Of a stretch of DNA of 15,378 bases, positions 6,720-13,114 are shown piece by piece. Origin of the DNA: CAZHPY01 sp964534705 (GTDB lineage Bacteria > Omnitrophota > Gorgyraeia > 2-01-FULL-45-10); contig CAZHPY010000036.1 in NCBI GenBank assembly GCA_964534705.1, forward strand, positions 1-15,378, written 5' to 3'. Position 1 is the first letter of the stretch. Every line of letters starts with the position of its first letter. The notes beneath the pieces were generated by a model. It was not told the origin of the DNA. It was given only the letters and a program-made list of their open reading frames with translations, and searched no databases. Made by a program: the position numbers and the translations under genes.

Positions 6720-6905
6720 ATGGCAAAGACGTCATTAATAGTAAAGCAGCAAAGGACACCGAAATTCAAGGTGCGTAAATACAACAGATGCAGGCTCTGC
6801 GGGAGGCCCCGGGGTTTTATAAGGCGCTTTCAGATCTGCAGGATCTGTTTCAGGGAGCTTGCTTCAAGGGGAGAGATCCCAGGTGTTGTAAAAGCAAGTT
6901 GGTAA
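6720..6905 (+). CDS. rpsN: Small ribosomal subunit protein S14, zinc-binding short form (type Z)
   Basis: This 61-residue protein is the short S14 form, with Cys pairs C24-x2-C27 and C40-x2-C43 forming a zinc ribbon, followed by the conserved FRELASRGEIPGVVKASW. S14 binds 16S rRNA in the 30S head next to S3 and S10. The Cys-free longer form found in enterobacteria is not present in this locus. AGAGAAAG upstream is a moderate ribosome-binding site. Confidence 0.97.
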   Translation: MAKTSLIVKQQRTPKFKVRKYNRCRLCGRPRGFIRRFQICRICFRELASRGEIPGVVKASW

Positions 6906-6910
6906 AATTT

Positions 6911-6945
6911 AACGCAGTACGCAGTACGCGCGACTAATAACGAAA
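6911..6945. repeat. Short tandem 7-bp repeat between rpsN and rpsH
   Basis: Two exact copies of acgcagt (6912-6918, 6919-6925) are followed by a degenerate third (acgcgcg), with a looser continuation ending aacgaaa. The unit is the same heptamer as in the rpsD-rpoA gap (tacgcag) and close to the minus-strand unit before rpsJ (tacgcaa). Together with the rpsH ribosome-binding site it fills the 60-nt gap. Confidence 0.7.
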
Positions 6946-6965
6946 GGGTATTTAAAGGGGATAAT

Positions 6966-7364
6966 ATGGCAGTTACTGATTCTATTGCGGACATGCTTAC
7001 GATCATAAGGAACGGAAGTTTTGCGAAAAAGGAAGTTGTCGAGGTAAAAGGCTCTAAACTGACAGCGGAGATCCTGGGCATTTTTAAGAAAGAGAGCTTC
7101 ATATCCAATTACAAGCTTATGAAGGACAATAAGCAGGGCATTTTGCGCGTATATTTAAAATATGCCAAGGATGGAGCGCCGGCAATACTGGGCATAAAAA
7201 GAGTGTCAAGGCCGGGCCTGAGGACCTACAAACAATCCGATGAATTACCCAAGGTTTATGGCGGATTAGGAGTGGCCATAATATCCACATCAAAAGGCCT
7301 GATGACGGATAACCAGGCGCGTGAGAATAAGGTAGGCGGAGAAGTCCTCTGCTATATTTGGTGA
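6966..7364 (+). CDS. rpsH: Small ribosomal subunit protein S8
   Basis: This 132-residue S8 begins AVTDSIADMLTIIRNGSFAKKEVVEVKGSKL. It ends with the conserved KPVYGGLG-like segment (here LPKVYGGLGVAIISTSKGLMTDNQARENKVGGEVLCYIW). It binds the 16S central domain, and in E. coli it also represses the spc operon at an L5 mRNA site resembling its rRNA target; I could not identify such a site with confidence here. AAGGGG precedes the ATG by 5 nt. Four bases separate it from rplF. Confidence 0.98.
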   Translation: MAVTDSIADMLTIIRNGSFAKKEVVEVKGSKLTAEILGIFKKESFISNYKLMKDNKQGILRVYLKYAKDGAPAILGIKRVSRPGLRTYKQSDELPKVYGGLGVAIISTSKGLMTDNQARENKVGGEVLCYIW

Positions 7365-7368
7365 TAAT

Positions 7369-7923
7369 ATGTCAAGAATAGGAAAAAAACCGGTAGATTT
7401 ACCCAGTGGCGTAAAAGCCGCTGTTGCAAATAATGTAATAACGGTCGAGGGGGCAAAAGGCAAACTGACGTACAACATACCTCCACGCTTCAAGGTCGAA
7501 GTAAAGGATAATAAGGTCAGCGTTACCCGCCCGTCCGAAGAAAAACAGGACAAGGCAACTCACGGGCTCATCCGCAGCCTTATCAATAATATGGCGATAG
7601 GAGTATCGGCAGGATATAAAAAGGAGCTTGAAATTACAGGGGTCGGTTTTAAGGCCGCCGTGCAGGGAAAGATACTCAGCATCCAGCTAAGTTATACACA
7701 TCCTATAAATTTTGATATACCTGAAGGTATTACCGTCGAAACACCGAAGCCGACAAATATAATTATCAAGGGCGTAGATAAGACAAAGGTTGGGGAAGTT
7801 GCCGCAAAGATAAGGGATTTTTACAGGCCTGAGCCGTATAAGGGCAAGGGTATAAGGTATAATGATGAGCACGTAAGGCGCAAAGCCGGTAAAGCAGTAG
7901 CGGGCGCCGGTGGAGCCGGATAA
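7369..7923 (+). CDS. rplF: Large ribosomal subunit protein L6
   Basis: This 184-residue L6 has two tandem L6 domains. The start is SRIGKKPVDLPSGVKAAVANNVITVEGAKGKL, the second domain carries ELEITGVGFKAAVQGKIL, and the C-terminal signature is AAKIRDFYRPEPYKGKGIRY. L6 binds 23S near the sarcin-ricin loop and the factor-binding site. The last dozen residues form a Gly/Ala tail. A TGATA-rich junction links it to rpsH, and an AT-rich 26-nt gap containing the palindrome aataatattatt precedes rplR. Confidence 0.98.
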   Translation: MSRIGKKPVDLPSGVKAAVANNVITVEGAKGKLTYNIPPRFKVEVKDNKVSVTRPSEEKQDKATHGLIRSLINNMAIGVSAGYKKELEITGVGFKAAVQGKILSIQLSYTHPINFDIPEGITVETPKPTNIIIKGVDKTKVGEVAAKIRDFYRPEPYKGKGIRYNDEHVRRKAGKAVAGAGGAG

Positions 7924-7949
7924 CACAATAATATTATTAAGGTATTAAT

Positions 7950-8318
7950 ATGAAAAAATGGATTAAGATTGAAGGCAGGATAAAAAGGCATCGAAGGATC
8001 CGGAGAAAAATAATCGGAACGAAGGAACGGCCAAGGCTAAGCGTGCGCCGCAGCATAAATCATTTGTATGCGCAGGTGATCGATGATATGGCGGGCAAGA
8101 CGATCGTGCAGCTGTCAACATTGTCTCCGGAAATGAAAGACAAGATGCCCAAAAGCGCCGGAAATGTCAAAGGGGCTGTTTTGTTGGGCACGGTCCTTGC
8201 GGAAAAATGTAAAAAAGAAGGCGTCACTAAAGTCGTGTTTGACAGGGCCGGATATCTGTATCACGGCAGGATAAAGGCGCTGGCTGACGCGGCTCGAAAA
8301 GGCGGCCTGGTTTTTTAA
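7950..8318 (+). CDS. rplR: Large ribosomal subunit protein L18
   Basis: This 122-residue L18 has a basic N-terminus (KRHRRIRRKIIGTKERPRLSVRRSINHLYAQVIDD), the KTIVQLSTLSPE strand and the conserved KVVFDRAGYLYHGRIKALADAARKGGLVF end. It binds 5S rRNA with L5 in the central protuberance. AAGG lies 6 nt before the ATG. rpsE follows after 23 nt. Confidence 0.98.
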   Translation: MKKWIKIEGRIKRHRRIRRKIIGTKERPRLSVRRSINHLYAQVIDDMAGKTIVQLSTLSPEMKDKMPKSAGNVKGAVLLGTVLAEKCKKEGVTKVVFDRAGYLYHGRIKALADAARKGGLVF

Positions 8319-8341
8319 AAAGAAAATAAAAAGAGGGCAAA

Positions 8342-8938
8342 TTGGCAGACAATAATATTGATAGCACTAAAAAAGAAGACGCGCAGGAAGAAAAGAAAGA
8401 AGCTGTCGTAGAAACCCCCAAAGTAGAAACTCCTAGGCCGGAGCAGCGCCAGAGAAGGCCGCGCCGCGCACCGGCTGGCCGGGGCGACGGAAGCGATAAG
8501 GAATTTATTGAGAAGGTCGTAACGATAAAGAGAGTTGCGAAGGTCGTAAAGGGCGGACGTAAATTTTCTTTTAACGCTCTTGTTGTGGCCGGCGACGGCA
8601 AAGGCCACGTAGGCCTCGGATTTGGTAAGGGTAACGAAGTGGCGGATGCCATAAGAAAAGGCCTCAATGACGCAAAGAAGAGCTTTTTTGCCGTTCCGAT
8701 GAGGGGAACTACAATACCGCATGAGATCATAGGCCATTTTAAGGCTGCCAGGGTACTGCTCAAACCTGCAGCTCCCGGTACAGGGGTTATAGCGGGTGGC
8801 CCGGTAAGAGCTATATGTGAAGCTTCCGGTATTAAAGATATTCTTACAAAGAGCCTTGGTTCCGATACATCAATGAATGTGCTTAAGGCCGCCATAGAGG
8901 GCCTCAAAAGGCTCAGGCTTGAAAGAAAAATAGACTAG
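8342..8938 (+). CDS. rpsE: Small ribosomal subunit protein S5 with N-terminal charged extension; TTG start
   Basis: The S5 core begins near residue 54 (EFIEKVVTIKRVAKVVKGGRKFSFNALVVAGDGKGHVGLG) and ends LGSDTSMNVLKAAIEGLKRLR. It combines a dsRBD-like domain with a ribosomal S5 fold and forms the mRNA entry site and accuracy centre with S3 and S4. Residues 1-52 are an acidic-then-basic low-complexity extension, longer than in typical S5 of about 165 residues. The only plausible start is TTG at 8342, with AGAGGG 4 nt upstream; no in-frame ATG precedes the core. No rpmD follows: the stop is 13 nt before rplO. Confidence 0.95.
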   Translation: MADNNIDSTKKEDAQEEKKEAVVETPKVETPRPEQRQRRPRRAPAGRGDGSDKEFIEKVVTIKRVAKVVKGGRKFSFNALVVAGDGKGHVGLGFGKGNEVADAIRKGLNDAKKSFFAVPMRGTTIPHEIIGHFKAARVLLKPAAPGTGVIAGGPVRAICEASGIKDILTKSLGSDTSMNVLKAAIEGLKRLRLERKID

Positions 8939-8951
8939 AAAAGGTGCTTAG

Positions 8952-9395
8952 ATGAAAATGAATGAGATAGGGGCTCCCGAGGGAGCGCATAGGAACATAA
9001 AGAGACGGGGCAGGGGTTCCGGTTCGGGTCATGGAAAAAATTCGTGCCGGGGAAGGAAAGGCGCCAAGAAGCGCTCGGGTAGGACAACACGGCCCGGTTT
9101 TGAAGGCGGACAGATGCAGCTTGTCCGGCGTATACCTAAAAGAGGGTTCAACGTACCTTTTAAAAATTATTATCAGGTGGTAAATGTTGAATCCCTGAAC
9201 AGGTTCAAGGAAAATTCAACGGTTGGGCCTAAAGAATTAAAAGCGGCAGGCCTCATCGGAAGTGAGATAGAACAGATAAAGATACTTGGCAGCGGCGAAC
9301 TTAAGAAAGTGCTTACAGTAAAGGCAAATAAGATCACTGGAAGCGCGAAGAAGAAGTTTGATTCCGCCGGCGCAAAGTTTGAGGTTCTGGCTTAA
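8952..9395 (+). CDS. rplO: Large ribosomal subunit protein L15
   Basis: This 147-residue L15 has a Gly/Arg/Lys-rich N-terminal arm that threads into 23S rRNA (KRRGRGSGSGHGKNSCRGRK) and the conserved RTTRPGFEGGQMQLVRRIPKRGF. The C-terminal globular domain ends KKFDSAGAKFEVL. It is a late assembly protein. ATG 8952 is preceded by AAAAGG at good spacing. An ATG two codons later is an alternative. The TAA overlaps the secY ATG by one base. Confidence 0.98.
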   Translation: MKMNEIGAPEGAHRNIKRRGRGSGSGHGKNSCRGRKGAKKRSGRTTRPGFEGGQMQLVRRIPKRGFNVPFKNYYQVVNVESLNRFKENSTVGPKELKAAGLIGSEIEQIKILGSGELKKVLTVKANKITGSAKKKFDSAGAKFEVLA

Positions 9396-10741
9396 TGCTC
9401 GAAGCCTTTATAAATACCATAAAAATACCGGATCTTCGCAAGAAGATACTTTTAACCCTTGCGCTTATAGCAGTTTACAGGATCGGTACGTACATACCGA
9501 CGCCGGGAGTTGACGGCGCGAAGCTGGCGGTATTTTTCAATAGCATAGCCCATTCACAGGGCGGTGCGCTCTTTGGCATAATGAACATGTTTTCGGGAGG
9601 CGCCATATCGCGTTTGACCATATTTGCGCTGGGGATAATGCCTTATATATCTGCGTCGATCATCCTGCAGTTGCTTACGGCGGTAATACCGGCGCTCGAA
9701 AGGTTAGCGAAGGAAGGCGAAGCCGGCCAGAAAAAGATCATACAGTACACAAGATACGGTACGATGCTTCTGGCTGTAATACAATCCTTTTTTATAGCTG
9801 TCTGGCTTGAGAACCCCGCGAGATTCCAGGGCCTCCAGATAGTCCAGTTCCCGGGTTGGTCGTTCAGGATCCTTACGGTAATAACGCTTACCAGTGGTAC
9901 GGCGTTCATCATGTGGCTGGGCGAGCAGATCCAGGAATACGGCATAGGTAACGGGATGTCGCTTATCATCACCGCGGGTATTATTTCCCGTATACCGACG
10001 GCGCTTTACCAGGTTTATTCTTTGTTCTCTCCGTTTGCGCCAGAAAAGGCCCAGTTAGAGCCGTTTACGCTTATTCTGATGGTAGTGATGCTGGTATTTG
10101 TTGTAGTAGCGGTAATACTTGTTACTCAAGGCCAGCGAAAGATACCTATACAGTACGCAAAACGCGTTGTAGGCAGAAAAGTTTATGGCGGGCAATCTAC
10201 GTTCATACCTTTGCGCGTTAACCAGGGCGGAGTCATCCCGATCATATTTGCGCAAAGCATAATATTGTTCCCTGCGACGATAGCCGGTTTTATACCCCAT
10301 CAGGGATTCCAGAAGTTCGCGATGGAGTTAACCAAGGGCGAATGGGCATATAATATTTCGTATTCGCTGCTTATTATATTTTTCGCGTATTTTTACGCGG
10401 CAATAACGTTTAATCCCATCGATGTCGCTGACAACATGAAGAAGTACGGCGGGTTCATACCCGGGATCAGGCCGGGAAGGCAGACGGCCGAGTATCTTGA
10501 TTTCGTCATGACAAGGATAACATTGCCGGGTTCGGTTTTCCTGGCTCTAATAGCCGTTTTCCCGAGTATAATCTCAGGGTGGCTAAAGATACCATATCTG
10601 GTAGCAAGTTTCTTCGGCGGTACCGGGTTACTGATCATAGTGGGTGTCATGCTTGACACCATGAAGCAGATAGAATCGCATCTGTTGATGAGGCATTATG
10701 AAGGCTTCATGAAAAAAGGCAGACTAAAGTCGAGAAGGTAG
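9395..10741 (+). CDS. secY: Protein translocase subunit SecY
   Basis: This 448-residue integral membrane protein is the channel of the Sec translocon, working with SecE, SecG and SecA at the cytoplasmic membrane. The N-terminal segment (IKIPDLRKKILLTLALIAVYRIGTYIPTPGV) leads into TM1. The plug/TM2 region is FSGGAISRLTIFALGIMPYISAS (about 66-88). The family signature EYGIGNGMSLII is at 181-192, and the cytoplasmic loop QGQRKIPIQYAKR at 245-257. Hydrophobic stretches agree with the usual ten membrane spans, and the C-terminus is basic. It starts at a TAATG junction with rplO. The 63 nt between its stop and adk hold the palindromic leader element. Confidence 0.98.
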   Translation: MLEAFINTIKIPDLRKKILLTLALIAVYRIGTYIPTPGVDGAKLAVFFNSIAHSQGGALFGIMNMFSGGAISRLTIFALGIMPYISASIILQLLTAVIPALERLAKEGEAGQKKIIQYTRYGTMLLAVIQSFFIAVWLENPARFQGLQIVQFPGWSFRILTVITLTSGTAFIMWLGEQIQEYGIGNGMSLIITAGIISRIPTALYQVYSLFSPFAPEKAQLEPFTLILMVVMLVFVVVAVILVTQGQRKIPIQYAKRVVGRKVYGGQSTFIPLRVNQGGVIPIIFAQSIILFPATIAGFIPHQGFQKFAMELTKGEWAYNISYSLLIIFFAYFYAAITFNPIDVADNMKKYGGFIPGIRPGRQTAEYLDFVMTRITLPGSVFLALIAVFPSIISGWLKIPYLVASFFGGTGLLIIVGVMLDTMKQIESHLLMRHYEGFMKKGRLKSRR

Positions 10742-10746
10742 TAAGG

Positions 10747-10800
10747 ATGAACCCCGTTAGACCTTATTGGTCTGGCTGGGGTAATTATAGAAAGGTCTAA
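10747..10800 (+). CDS. Possible 17-residue leader peptide upstream of adk
   Basis: ATG at 10747 opens MNPVRPYWSGWGNYRKV and stops at TAA 10798-10800, four bases before the adk GTG. AGAAGG at 10733-10738 lies 8 nt upstream. The ORF crosses the left arm and middle copy and ends inside the right arm of the palindrome, so a translating ribosome would melt the structure. It resembles the short ORF before rplQ in its first codons (Met-Asn/Ser-Pro-Val). It may be real or a by-product of the repeat. I do not recognise a function. Confidence 0.35.
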   Translation: MNPVRPYWSGWGNYRKV

Positions 10801-10807
10801 CGGGGTG
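10747..10807 (+). promoter_or_regulatory. adk leader: tripartite palindrome overlapping ribosome-binding site and GTG start
   Basis: The left arm (10751-10765, accccgttagacctt) is perfectly complementary to the right arm (10792-10806, aaggtctaacggggt), giving 15 bp around a 26-nt loop. The right arm contains the only Shine-Dalgarno candidate (AAGG 10792-10795) and two bases of the GTG start (10805-10807). A middle copy (10769-10782, ggtctggctggggt) can pair instead with 10751-10763. That alternative has 13 bp, two G-U pairs, one bulged base (10777) and a 5-nt loop, and it would leave the start region free. No T-run follows either stem. This is either a translational switch or a palindromic repeat element at a gene start. 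The same layout recurs before rplQ. Confidence 0.75.
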
Positions 10808-11461
10808 AAAATAGTTTTATTAGGCCCTCCGGGGGCAGGCAAGGGGACTCAAGGCGTTGTGCTGGCGCGTAACTATAATATAGCGCATATTTCTACAGGC
10901 GACATTTTGAGGGATGCTGTTAAAAAAGGCACGGCCCTTGGCAAGGAAGCAAAATCCTACATGGATAAGGGTGAGCTGGTCCCCGACGAAGTAGTTACCG
11001 GGATAGTGGTTGAGCGCCTGGCAAAAGATGATGTAAAGAACGGCTTCATCCTCGACGGTTTTCCAAGGACGCTTAATCAGGCGGAGGACCTGGATAATGA
11101 GCTGAAAAAATTATCTATGGCGATAGACATAGTCTTGTATTTTGATATTCCTGAGAACGTGGCTATCGAGAGGCTGACCGGCCGCAGGGTGTGTAAAAAA
11201 TGCGGCGCTAATTATCATGCCAAGAACATGAAGCCTGAAAAAGAAGGTATTTGCGATAAATGCGGCGGTGAGTTGTACCAAAGGCCTGATGATACGATCG
11301 ACACAGTTAAGAACAGGCTGAAGGTTTATGCAGGGCAGACTAGCCCTTTAATAGAATATTATACTAAGAAGGGAAGCCTTAAAAAAGTATCAGGCGCCCT
11401 GGATGTGAACGATCTGTTTAAGGTTCTTTCTCAAATTTTTTCCGATGCGCGCCTTGCATGA
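10805..11461 (+). CDS. adk: Adenylate kinase, zinc-LID type
   Basis: This 218-residue enzyme catalyses ATP + AMP = 2 ADP in the cytoplasm. The P-loop GPPGAGKGT is at 7-15, the NMP-binding segment is around 30-60 (ISTGDILRDAV), and DGFPRT is at 84-89. A full-length LID domain carries four Cys (C130, C133, C150, C153), the zinc-binding form. PDDTIDTVKNRLKVY is the conserved post-LID motif. The GTG start is chosen because KIVLLGPPGAGKGTQ is where the family begins. The start is embedded in a palindrome (see the leader entry). The stop overlaps the map ATG by four bases (ATGA). Confidence 0.97.
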   Translation: MKIVLLGPPGAGKGTQGVVLARNYNIAHISTGDILRDAVKKGTALGKEAKSYMDKGELVPDEVVTGIVVERLAKDDVKNGFILDGFPRTLNQAEDLDNELKKLSMAIDIVLYFDIPENVAIERLTGRRVCKKCGANYHAKNMKPEKEGICDKCGGELYQRPDDTIDTVKNRLKVYAGQTSPLIEYYTKKGSLKKVSGALDVNDLFKVLSQIFSDARLA

Positions 11462-12204
11462 TAATATTGAGAAGCGATGAAGAGATCAGCCAGATAAGAA
11501 AAGCGGGCAGGATCGTAGCGCTTACTTTGGCAAAAATGAAAAAGATCGCCAAGGCAGGCATCACGACAAAAGAATTAAACAGGGTAGCGGAAGAAGAAAT
11601 AAAGAAAAATGGCGGCTATCCGGCTTTTAAAGGTTATAAAGGCTATCCGGCTACCATATGCGCTTCGGTAAATGAAGTAGTAGTGCACGGAATACCGTCG
11701 GATAGGCATATCGCGGCAGGAGACATATTAAGCGTAGACGTAGGCGTAAGGTACGGCAGCTTTTTCGCCGATGCGGCGATAACTATAGCGATAGGCGATA
11801 TAAGTGATACAGCGCAAAAGCTCATCAAGGTTACCGAAGAAGCGCTTTATCGAGGGATAGAAGATGCAAGGCCGGGTAAAAGATTATCCGATGTATCGGC
11901 AAGCATCCAATCGCACGTTGAATCGAACGGTTTCAGCGTAGTGAGGTCGTTCGTAGGGCACGGCATAGGCGAGAAGATCCACGAGGAGCCGGAGATACCT
12001 AATTTTGGCGCTCCCAATAAAGGGCCCAGGCTGGAATCCGGCATGATATTAGCGATAGAGCCGATGGTCAATGAAGGAAAGTTCGACGTTGAAATACTGG
12101 AAGACGGATGGACGGCGGTTACAACGGACCGCAAGCTTTCAGCGCATTTTGAACATACTATAGCAGTACGAAAAGGCGAAGCAGAGATACTAACGGCATT
12201 ATAA
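11458..12204 (+). CDS. map: Methionine aminopeptidase, type I
   Basis: This 248-residue cytosolic metalloenzyme removes the initiator Met from nascent proteins. It has the pita-bread fold and the full set of metal ligands: Asp94 (SVDVGV), Asp105 (FFADAA), His168 (GHGIG), Glu201 (AIEPM) and Glu232 (FEHT). Substrate-contact His77 (VVHGIPS) and His175 (KIHEEP) are also present. There is no N-terminal zinc-finger or SH3-binding extension. It overlaps adk by ATGA and probably depends on adk translation. infA follows after 10 nt. Confidence 0.98.
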   Translation: MIILRSDEEISQIRKAGRIVALTLAKMKKIAKAGITTKELNRVAEEEIKKNGGYPAFKGYKGYPATICASVNEVVVHGIPSDRHIAAGDILSVDVGVRYGSFFADAAITIAIGDISDTAQKLIKVTEEALYRGIEDARPGKRLSDVSASIQSHVESNGFSVVRSFVGHGIGEKIHEEPEIPNFGAPNKGPRLESGMILAIEPMVNEGKFDVEILEDGWTAVTTDRKLSAHFEHTIAVRKGEAEILTAL

Positions 12205-12214
12205 GGCATAAGAC

Positions 12215-12436
12215 ATGGCCCAAAAAGAGGAACCGATCACAGTAGATGGTAAAGTACTGGAAACCCTGCCGAACGCGATGTTCAGGGTGGAGCTTCCTAA
12301 TGGCCATAGGGTCCTCGCGCATGTATCGGGAAAAATGAGGATGAATTTTATAAGAATACTGCCGGGGGACACGGTGACCCTGGAGCTATCGCCGTACGAT
12401 CTTTCAAGAGGAAGGATCGTCCGACGCGAGAAATAG
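12215..12436 (+). CDS. infA: Translation initiation factor IF-1
   Basis: This 73-residue OB-fold protein has the IF-1 pattern ITVDGKVLETLPNAMFRVELPNGHRVLAHVSGKMRMNFIRILPGDTV and ends TLELSPYDLSRGRIVRREK. It occupies the 30S A site during initiation and helps IF-2 and IF-3. AAGG at 12203-12206, overlapping the map stop, is 8 nt from the ATG. Its position before rpmJ and rpsM is the common order outside proteobacteria. Confidence 0.98.
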   Translation: MAQKEEPITVDGKVLETLPNAMFRVELPNGHRVLAHVSGKMRMNFIRILPGDTVTLELSPYDLSRGRIVRREK

Positions 12437-12466
12437 AGTTGAACAAGTTTTTGGAGGTCCGACAGG

Positions 12467-12580
12467 ATGAAAGTAAGAGCCAGTGTAAGAAAGATTTGCC
12501 CAAAATGCAAGGTTGTCAGGAGAAAAGGCAACATCATGATCATTTGTGATAACCCAAAACATAAACAGAGGCAGGGTTAA
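12467..12580 (+). CDS. rpmJ: Large ribosomal subunit protein L36, zinc-binding form
   Basis: This 37-residue protein begins MKVRASVRKICPKCKVVRRK and ends in the usual KHKQRQG. The zinc ligands C11, C14, C27 and His32 are all present. L36 is a late 50S protein near the L7/L12 stalk base. GGAGG at 12453-12457, nine bases before the ATG, is one of the strongest ribosome-binding sites in the window. The neighbours infA and rpsM are as expected. Confidence 0.97.
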   Translation: MKVRASVRKICPKCKVVRRKGNIMIICDNPKHKQRQG

Positions 12581-12605
12581 TAAGCTATAACCAGGAGGAA
12601 ACGAA

Positions 12606-13022
12606 GTGCCAAGAATAATCGGTGTTGATATTCCGAAAGAGAAGAGGATCGAAATTTCGCTGATGTATATATACGGCATCGGCCGGTCTTTATCCAATAA
12701 GATATTGAAGTTGGCGAACATAAACCCGGACAAAAGGGCCAAGGACTTGACCGAAGAAGAGGTTGCGCGTGTTTCTTCTATAATACAGAAGGAATATAGG
12801 GTAGAAGGAGATCTGAGAAGGGACATATCGGCCAATATAAAAAGGCTCATAGATGTAGGAAGCTACAGAGGGCTTCGCCACAGGAGAGGTTTGCCTGTGC
12901 GCGGACAGAGGACAAGGACAAACGCAAGGACAAGGAAAGGGCCCAGGAAGACCGTCGGAGTAGTAAGGCAGCAGAAAACTGCGAAAGCGGCGCCTGCGTC
13001 AACAGGAGCAAAAGGTAAGTGA
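12606..13022 (+). CDS. rpsM: Small ribosomal subunit protein S13; GTG start
   Basis: This 138-residue S13 begins PRIIGVDIPKEKRIEISLMYIYGIGRS, which includes the helix-two-turn-helix part. The C-terminal arm has GSYRGLRHRRGLPVRGQRTRTNARTRKGP. S13 sits at the top of the 30S head and bridges to L5 and the P-site tRNA. The C-terminus is longer than usual, with an Ala/Lys tail (AKAAPASTGAKGK). The GTG start has AGGAGG (12593-12598) 7 nt upstream and matches the family start exactly. A 92-nt gap with possible leader structure precedes rpsK. Confidence 0.97.
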   Translation: MPRIIGVDIPKEKRIEISLMYIYGIGRSLSNKILKLANINPDKRAKDLTEEEVARVSSIIQKEYRVEGDLRRDISANIKRLIDVGSYRGLRHRRGLPVRGQRTRTNARTRKGPRKTVGVVRQQKTAKAAPASTGAKGK

Positions 13023-13024
13023 AA

Positions 13025-13110
13025 CAATTGAATTCGGAGTTTATCGTAATGAGGCTGGGCGAAATCCTCCGAAGCACTGTGTCAAATAAGAATTGATCGC
13101 GAAGGGGGAT
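13025..13110 (+). promoter_or_regulatory. rpsM-rpsK gap: competing short stems near the rpsK ribosome-binding site
   Basis: TTCGGAG (13033-13039) pairs perfectly with CTCCGAA (13067-13073). ATCCTCC (13064-13070), which shares bases with that stem, can pair with GGGGGAT (13104-13110), the rpsK Shine-Dalgarno, with one G-U. The two stems exclude each other, so the first could release and the second could mask rpsK translation. The first arm also contains the GGAG before the short ORF at 13049. Each stem is only 7 bp, so chance is not excluded. The gap lacks the heptamer repeats of the other long gaps. Confidence 0.35.
13049..13096 (+). CDS. Possible 15-residue leader peptide upstream of rpsK
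   Basis: The ORF reads MRLGEILRSTVSNKN and stops at TGA 13094-13096, 18 nt before the rpsK ATG. CGGAG at 13035-13039 is 9 nt upstream of its ATG. A ribosome on it would cover the ATCCTCC segment that could otherwise mask the rpsK Shine-Dalgarno. There is no homology that I recognise. It could equally be a chance ORF in a non-coding repeat or spacer. Confidence 0.25.
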   Translation: MRLGEILRSTVSNKN

Positions 13111-13114
13111 AAGA

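Noticed and set aside
8227..8907. 226-codon open frame on the minus strand opposite rpsE
   Set aside because: It is a shadow of the codon pattern of rpsE, with no family resemblance and no ribosome-binding context.
10653..10681. TTGACA inside secY as a -35 box for adk
   Set aside because: No -10-like hexamer is found at 16-18 nt (the sequence there is tcgcat).
10751..10806. Palindrome after secY read as an intrinsic terminator
   Set aside because: No T-run follows the right arm and its end is the adk start codon; the same holds for the rplQ palindrome and the hairpin before rpsJ.
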